From Bugula neritina (Eukaryota > Bryozoa > Gymnolaemata > Cheilostomatida > Bugulidae), in contig OZ037765.1 of assembly GCA_964035545.1 (NCBI GenBank), positions 4,337,698-4,401,697 on the forward strand: 64,000 nt of DNA, in the 5' to 3' direction. The position numbers were made by a program, and so were the translations under genes. Of the stretch, positions 59,101-64,000 are shown piece by piece (within the stretch, counting starts at the first letter, position 1; every line of letters starts with the position of its first letter). A model generated the notes under the pieces. The model was not told the DNA's origin. It saw only the letters and a list, made by a program, of their open reading frames with translations, and made no database searches.

Positions 59101-60052
59101 TGTAATAATTATTATCTAGCGTTTTCCTTTGATTCTGTCTAAAACAGGCCTAAGCTGTTGAAACCTGAATATAAACACAATTTAGGCATATAAATCAATA
59201 TCCTCCAATCAAATTGCTTGTTGCAGATCAGCATGCAGTCAGCTGTCAGCCACTGATAACTGTGACACATCAATAGTCTGTGTTAAGGAGACAAATCCCG
59301 ATGAAGAGGGTAGTTGTGAACTTCTCAACTGGCTGAGTGACTACACAATCTTTCTAATACCGTGTAGTTTCACTTTGCTGTGTAAGTATTGAGGTTATAT
59401 AGGATGATAAAAAAACTCACTCAAGTTAATAGTCACCATTCCTGTGAGAAACTCCCGATGGAAAGGGTTTTTGTTAAATCGGGCTAAGGACTTATTCAGA
59501 TGGAGCATAGGAGCAATTATGACTGGATGCTCTTCCTAACATCACCAATGGCCTTTGTTGGGGTTCAAATTCATGACTACGTGCTTACTAGGCAAGCGCT
59601 TTAACCCCTAGACCACGGCTGCTCCCTAAGTTTATACATGATGATGAGTTTTAATTAAAAATTTCAGGTGAAAAACAGTTGTGTACTAAAGTTCAATTTC
59701 TATTGACTAGTATTTCTTTTGCTGTCCATTCGTAAAATAAATTATCTAAAAAACTATTGCAACATTAAAAGCATTAATATCATGAAACGTGATAAAGAAT
59801 ATATAAATTATTTTAATCATGCATTTGCAAACTACGCACGTCATTGTGAATTACTATTTGGGTTGTTCATTTTCTAAATATATATGTCATACAATTACTG
59901 ATTATAGTCATACTACTTGAAAGTGCATACACACCTCTGTGAATTGTTTTTCAGCTTTAATGTTTTTCTGGATGGCGCCAAATGATGGCGGCTATGGTTC
60001 TACAGTGTCTGTTGTCTCCCCTTCTTCAGTATGGAGCTGGATACTTAGTTGA
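56191..60052 (+). CDS. Unrecognised cysteine-rich protein with a C-terminal membrane helix
   Basis: Five exons with matching phases: 56191-56341, 57701-57841, 58400-58631, 59227-59381, 59955-60052; 258 residues as modelled. The first three introns' phases are 1, 1 and 2, as is common for extracellular modules. The N-terminal exon is basic (RRRASARRKLK). Exon 2 has 6 cysteines (CVSNPCCATPHC), exon 3 has 12 (QICCHNC, CQAPRCQCQ, CNQTCTVCDQC) plus NLT and NQT glycosylation sequons, exon 4 has 5. A hydrophobic helix at about 213-233 (YTIFLIPCSFTLL, SLMFFW) spans the last intron. This looks like a disulfide-rich membrane ectodomain. No signal peptide is present, so a more upstream start exon is likely missing. 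I do not recognise the family and claim no function. Confidence 0.5.
58186..58300. repeat. Dispersed repeat, copy B
   Basis: Same ordered blocks as the copy at 29626 (GGAAACAGTTGCAT, CATAAGTTAATGCAAA, AAGAGCATCCATTTGCA). It lies in an intron of the cysteine-rich gene. Confidence 0.75.
59420..59627 (-). mobile_element. SINE-like repeat, copy 4 (best preserved)
   Basis: On the minus strand it begins GGGAGCAGCCGTGG, then TCTAGGGGTTAAAGCGC (A-box-like) and AATTTGAACCCC (weak B box), followed by a non-tRNA body shared with the copies at 9137, 33446 and 2289. It lies in the intron between exons 4 and 5 of the cysteine-rich gene. Confidence 0.65.
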
Positions 60053-62213
60053 GGGTTAAGTTTCTTTTTATTGTTGAATTATTATGTTCACTATTGTTAC
60101 TTTTTTATAATGAATATTACCTGAGCAATAAATTTTTCTATGCTATAGCATATATTGCTTACCTGTACATACATCCTAATAAATAAAAATAACATATCAT
60201 ACATGCTTCTAGTACATATATTACGTTAAAATACATTTCAGGGATTAGGTACTGTTAAGAAATATTATTAAAGCTCAATAAATGCAGTGGTATCAATATA
60301 ACACATTACCTCTTCATGAAAAACATAATAGTATTATATAATAACAAACAGACTATGCAATGTCACAGTCTATTTAAAAATAGACTGTTATATACGTCCT
60401 TATGCTTATAGCATATCTATTGTGAAGTCACTAACACCACCAGGAATCAAGTATCAGCATTTCTCTTTAGTAAACTTAAGTTTCACAAGTTCGCCATTGT
60501 TATAGAATTTGAAAAAACATTAAAAATTTAGATTTAATCACAGCCCAACTTTTTTCTTAATACTGTGAAACATGGTCGTTGTAATTTATTTTACCCACGT
60601 ATAGTATAATAATATGACACTATAAAGTATAGTGTCCTAAAAACTACATAATATTAAATTATAAATGATAATAACTGTTTTAGATTAGCTTGACTGATAA
60701 TAGGTATAAGGTGGTTTAATACATGCCTGGTATGATATCCAATGCTAATAAGCAATAGCACAGTATAAAATGACAAATATTAAACCATAAGTAAGTTACA
60801 AAGACGATTATATAGCAACTAGATGCCAAGCGCATGGCAATTGGTATGCATAGAATATAATTATGCAAGTTTAGAGATACAATTATTAACATGTTATTTA
60901 TCAGCTCTTTCAAAGGATCATATGCATGCACAGTTACAATTATTGCTATATGTTTTATATTACAATATTATATTACTCCATTTTATATGTAAATTATAAA
61001 TATAAGTTTGCATGAAGATATTGTAACTACTTACTGCATATGAGCAAATTAAAATAATGCAACTTGCAGAGTCTTCTTGAAAGATTATTTAATTTATTAT
61101 TTTATAGGAAAGTTCTCAGGACTAATCTGCTCAGAGCTAAACTAGAAATAGATTGTTGAGATGCTATAATCACTACAAATGCTTTTTCTGACTAATCAAT
61201 AAACATCATAATACCTTACAACACCTATTAAAATTGTATCTAATTGTATTAATTTACTAACCTCTTTTCCCTCACGTGCTGTGAATAAGGCTAATCAATC
61301 TAAGGGGCATATTCTTCTCTTCCAGAGCAGATATCTTTAGGAAAGTAAATTCTGTAGGCCACATGTGCATTAGTTGTTACTATCATTAGAATTTCTTCGA
61401 TATCACTAGTAGTTTAGCTTCAAACCAGTGCATGGATATGAACTGAATCCTCTCTCTTTTAGCCATGTATGCCTGTTTGGCTAACAATTTTATCATATTG
61501 TCTACTTTTTGAGATCTCATGCTATAAAGGCTGAAAATAATTTATGGAATGTATAATATTTATAATTAAAATGAAAAATATGTGCTTCAACAAACACATT
61601 TACTACACATGGACATTACTGCAATTACTTATTTGGCTGAGCAGCACTTAGTAAGGCAATGCTGGTTCACAAGAATCATGACAGATATTTTCCACGCAAG
61701 GCCTCCAGTCATTCAAACATGTAGGAATAAGAAATGCCATTTGGGAAGACTGGCCACACAACATTGTAATCTTAAATTACTATTTCAAATATATGTATGA
61801 ATGCAGTGTTTTGTTTGATTGTTTACCAGAAAAGTTGAAAGCTTGCTTTACATTTGTAATACTATATCATCATAGAAGTTGTTTTGTTTTATAGTTCTTT
61901 TGCAAAATATTATTCAATCATGACATTTATATTTGCTGCTATAAGTTGTGAACAAGTAATGTGTATTGGTATAATATAAAAACTCACCCTTTCATTTCAA
62001 AACTTTCCTAACATATTGTAATTTCAATGACTACATTTTGTGACAGCCTTTCTTTTTAAAAAAAACTTTTACAGTTATTCATGTCAATTAAAGGCCATAA
62101 ATGCAATATATTTATATTTATTTATATGATGCATGTTATTTATATTTATATTATCCATAATACACTTTCCTTGTAACAATATTCTCCGAGTAGCAAAATA
62201 TGACTGCTTGCAG
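60053..62213. other. Spacer between the two cysteine-rich genes
   Basis: AT-rich, no supported exon. An open frame at 61582-61800 contains a few cysteines but no splice-compatible context that I can confirm. Upstream exons of the second cysteine-rich gene may hide here. Confidence 0.45.
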
Positions 62214-63654
62214 GTGAATTCTCTAATAGACTGAGGAGTAGATCAGCCAACATACAGCAACAGAAGGTTTGTCTACGTAAGGACACAGTGTGTGCAGTAT
62301 GTACCTGTACTAAACCTCAAGACTATGTTCAGAATAATGGTATGTGAGCATTGCATAATAAATATCCAAGTTGATTTCATTAATATAATATAATATAGCA
62401 TAATATAATATAATAAAATATATTAAAACATAATATAGTACAGCATACTATAGTATATTATATTAAAAATATATATGCGATATAAGGTAGCTTAACAGAA
62501 ATACAATGTCGTGCAATATACTACAATAAAGTATGCTATCATATAATTGAATATAATTTGTAGGAAATACACTGAGCCAATAGACGTTAGGTTGTCTGTA
62601 TATACTGCGTGTTAGAAAGGAAATGCCTCTACTAAATCCTCTGCAGCTATTGTACAAATAGTAAAGTTGTTAGACTCTCTACATATTTTAATTAAAAGAC
62701 GTTAACTAAAGTATTTTTCATTATGCATCACTTTCTATTTTCAAACTGTTGAAGTTTTACACATGCATGTACAATTGCGGGTTTTCAGCATAATTTTGTA
62801 TATTAGAGTTCTAGAGTCTCCTGATTTAGAATGTAGGTTGAAGCAAATATTCTCCTGATTTGAGCCTAAATACTTTGAAAACAACACTGAAATTTATTCC
62901 TCTAAAATAGCAAATCCTACACTTTTCTCTTTAGTATTATTATGTAACAGCATGTAAAACCAGAAGGCATAGCAAAGCAACTTCAACATGTGATACTGCC
63001 ACCAGGTGTAGTAAGATAAAAAGGTCTGGTCACAGACGAAGATATAAAGATTGTAACAATTCTGATCTACTTTGTGAGCCACCTGTGTAAGTTGAGACTG
63101 CATATATAGTTATAGTCAAGTGTGTGAGTTTAGTGTTTATATTATGATACTAATATATTATAGGCATTACAAGTTTCATTAACACTTAACAGTACTTTAA
63201 AACCTTACTTTTAAAGTAAAAGCATATGGTGTTTACCTAAGTTCTAAAATATGCTCTATATTTTGTCAAATTATCTATAAATATATGCACAATTATATTT
63301 CTGTAAACAATCTTGTTTTATAAAACAATAGACACTGTAATATATAAATATATATTCTAAATTCATTTACACACATAAATAAGCACAGCATATAATAAAT
63401 ACTTGTATTATATGAAGACATTGCATGTTTGCATTAAAATTGCTATTAGCTGCTATAACCATCACTGTTCACTATTGCTAGTAAAGTGAGTACCACAGAA
63501 ATTATCTGCACACCAACAGTGAGTGAGATAGAAGACGACATAGAAGACTGCTTACTGGGAGCAAACAACTCCAACAAATGGTGCAGTCGCGTAACTCTAC
63601 TCAGTAAAAATACGCTGTGCTTGCTACCGATAGTTACTATTTCCCTCGTCATGT
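62214..63654 (+). CDS. Second cysteine-rich gene, partial paralogue of the preceding gene
   Basis: Three phase-compatible exons: 62214-62339, 62951-63086, 63482-63654. The first (VCLRKDTVCAVCTCTKP) resembles exon 2 of the neighbour (ICNYRKTYECVSNPCCATPHC) and has the same phases (1-1). The second is cysteine-rich and basic (CSKIKRSGHRRRYKDCNN), phase 1-2, like the neighbour's exon 3. The third has cysteines, an acidic stretch (EIEDDIEDC) and ends in a hydrophobic segment (LCLLPIVTISLVM) broken by a phase 1 intron, just as in the neighbour. The start and final exons are not resolved; the end may lie beyond the window. Tandem duplication is the simplest explanation. Function unknown. Confidence 0.42.
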
Positions 63655-64000
63655 GTAAGATCACAGTCTACATATGTACTATAACTTATTTTCTTTTCAC
63701 AAAGTTTTATCCGAGTAGTGATGTTTCATAACTACGTGTAGTGAGCTAGTATTATAACATGAAGGAACAGAGTAAATGGCGCTTGGTCTCACTACTGCAA
63801 TAGTGATCAACTTTCAACTAAATAAATTTATGCCAGCAGGTTTGATGACTTTGCATGTATTTTATCGTTAAATTGTGTTTTGATGAATAACAGAACATTT
63901 TCGCTGTTTAATTTCTCTACTAACAGATGCATTACAGCAAATAGACGTTATAGCTTATTATGTCCAAAAAACATTGATATATATTATGAATGTATGCAAG
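63655..64000. other. Right edge, no resolved exon
   Basis: AT-rich sequence after a GTAAGA donor. A possible terminal exon starts at 63928 after CTAACAG and is open to the window end, but nothing confirms it. Confidence 0.35.

Noticed and set aside
61582-61800. 72-residue frame as first exon of the second cysteine-rich gene
   Set aside because: No donor of the required phase could be matched to the exon at 62214.

Overview
This is a nuclear window from an animal: AT-rich, intron-dense, with GT-AG introns of 0.1 to 2.6 kb, no bacterial operons, and proteins of clearly metazoan type. A complete squalene synthase argues against insects and nematodes, which lack this enzyme. A non-ecdysozoan invertebrate (lophotrochozoan, cnidarian or sponge-like) fits best, but the sequence does not fix the phylum. 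Gene models below were assembled by hand from splice sites, and exon phases close for all seven recognised genes except the last few residues of ACMSD.

Layout from left to right. 1-1343 (-): 5' end of a TPR protein. 6207-10313 (+): RIT/Ric-type Ras GTPase. 11958-17793 (-): ACMSD, a decarboxylase of the kynurenine pathway. 19417-23268 (+): squalene synthase FDFT1. 23990-31183 (-): CCDC191-like coiled-coil protein, 18 exons. 31867-39663 (-): SMYD4-like TPR/MYND/SET protein, 16 exons. 42418-50522 (+): nucleobindin (NUCB). 51339-55398 (+): STUB1/CHIP. 56191-60052 (+) and 62214-63654 (+): two cysteine-rich genes I do not recognise. The genes do not form a pathway; this is an ordinary mixed animal neighbourhood. 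RIT/ACMSD and FDFT1/CCDC191 are convergent, ACMSD/FDFT1 and SMYD4/NUCB are divergent.

Two things stand out. First, tandem repeats repeatedly sit exactly on exon-intron borders and copy the splice site: at the RIT exon 2 acceptor (25 copies), the FDFT1 exon 7 donor (11 copies), two SMYD4 acceptors (13 and 5 copies), a SMYD4 donor, and a 53-bp duplication of a RIT donor. Each array supplies decoy splice sites. In RIT the repeat keeps the reading frame and would insert multiples of seven residues just after the P-loop. Second, the nucleobindin gene carries two duplicated exon pairs: one pair whose phases allow only one copy per mRNA, and one pair separated by a 39-nt intron that is probably too short to splice. 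Together they predict up to four isoforms.

The rest is non-coding: SINE-like tRNA-derived repeats, tracts rich in TACTAATAG/CTATTAGTA around gene 5' regions, a 59-nt palindrome, long TAC/CAC triplet tracts and several minisatellites.
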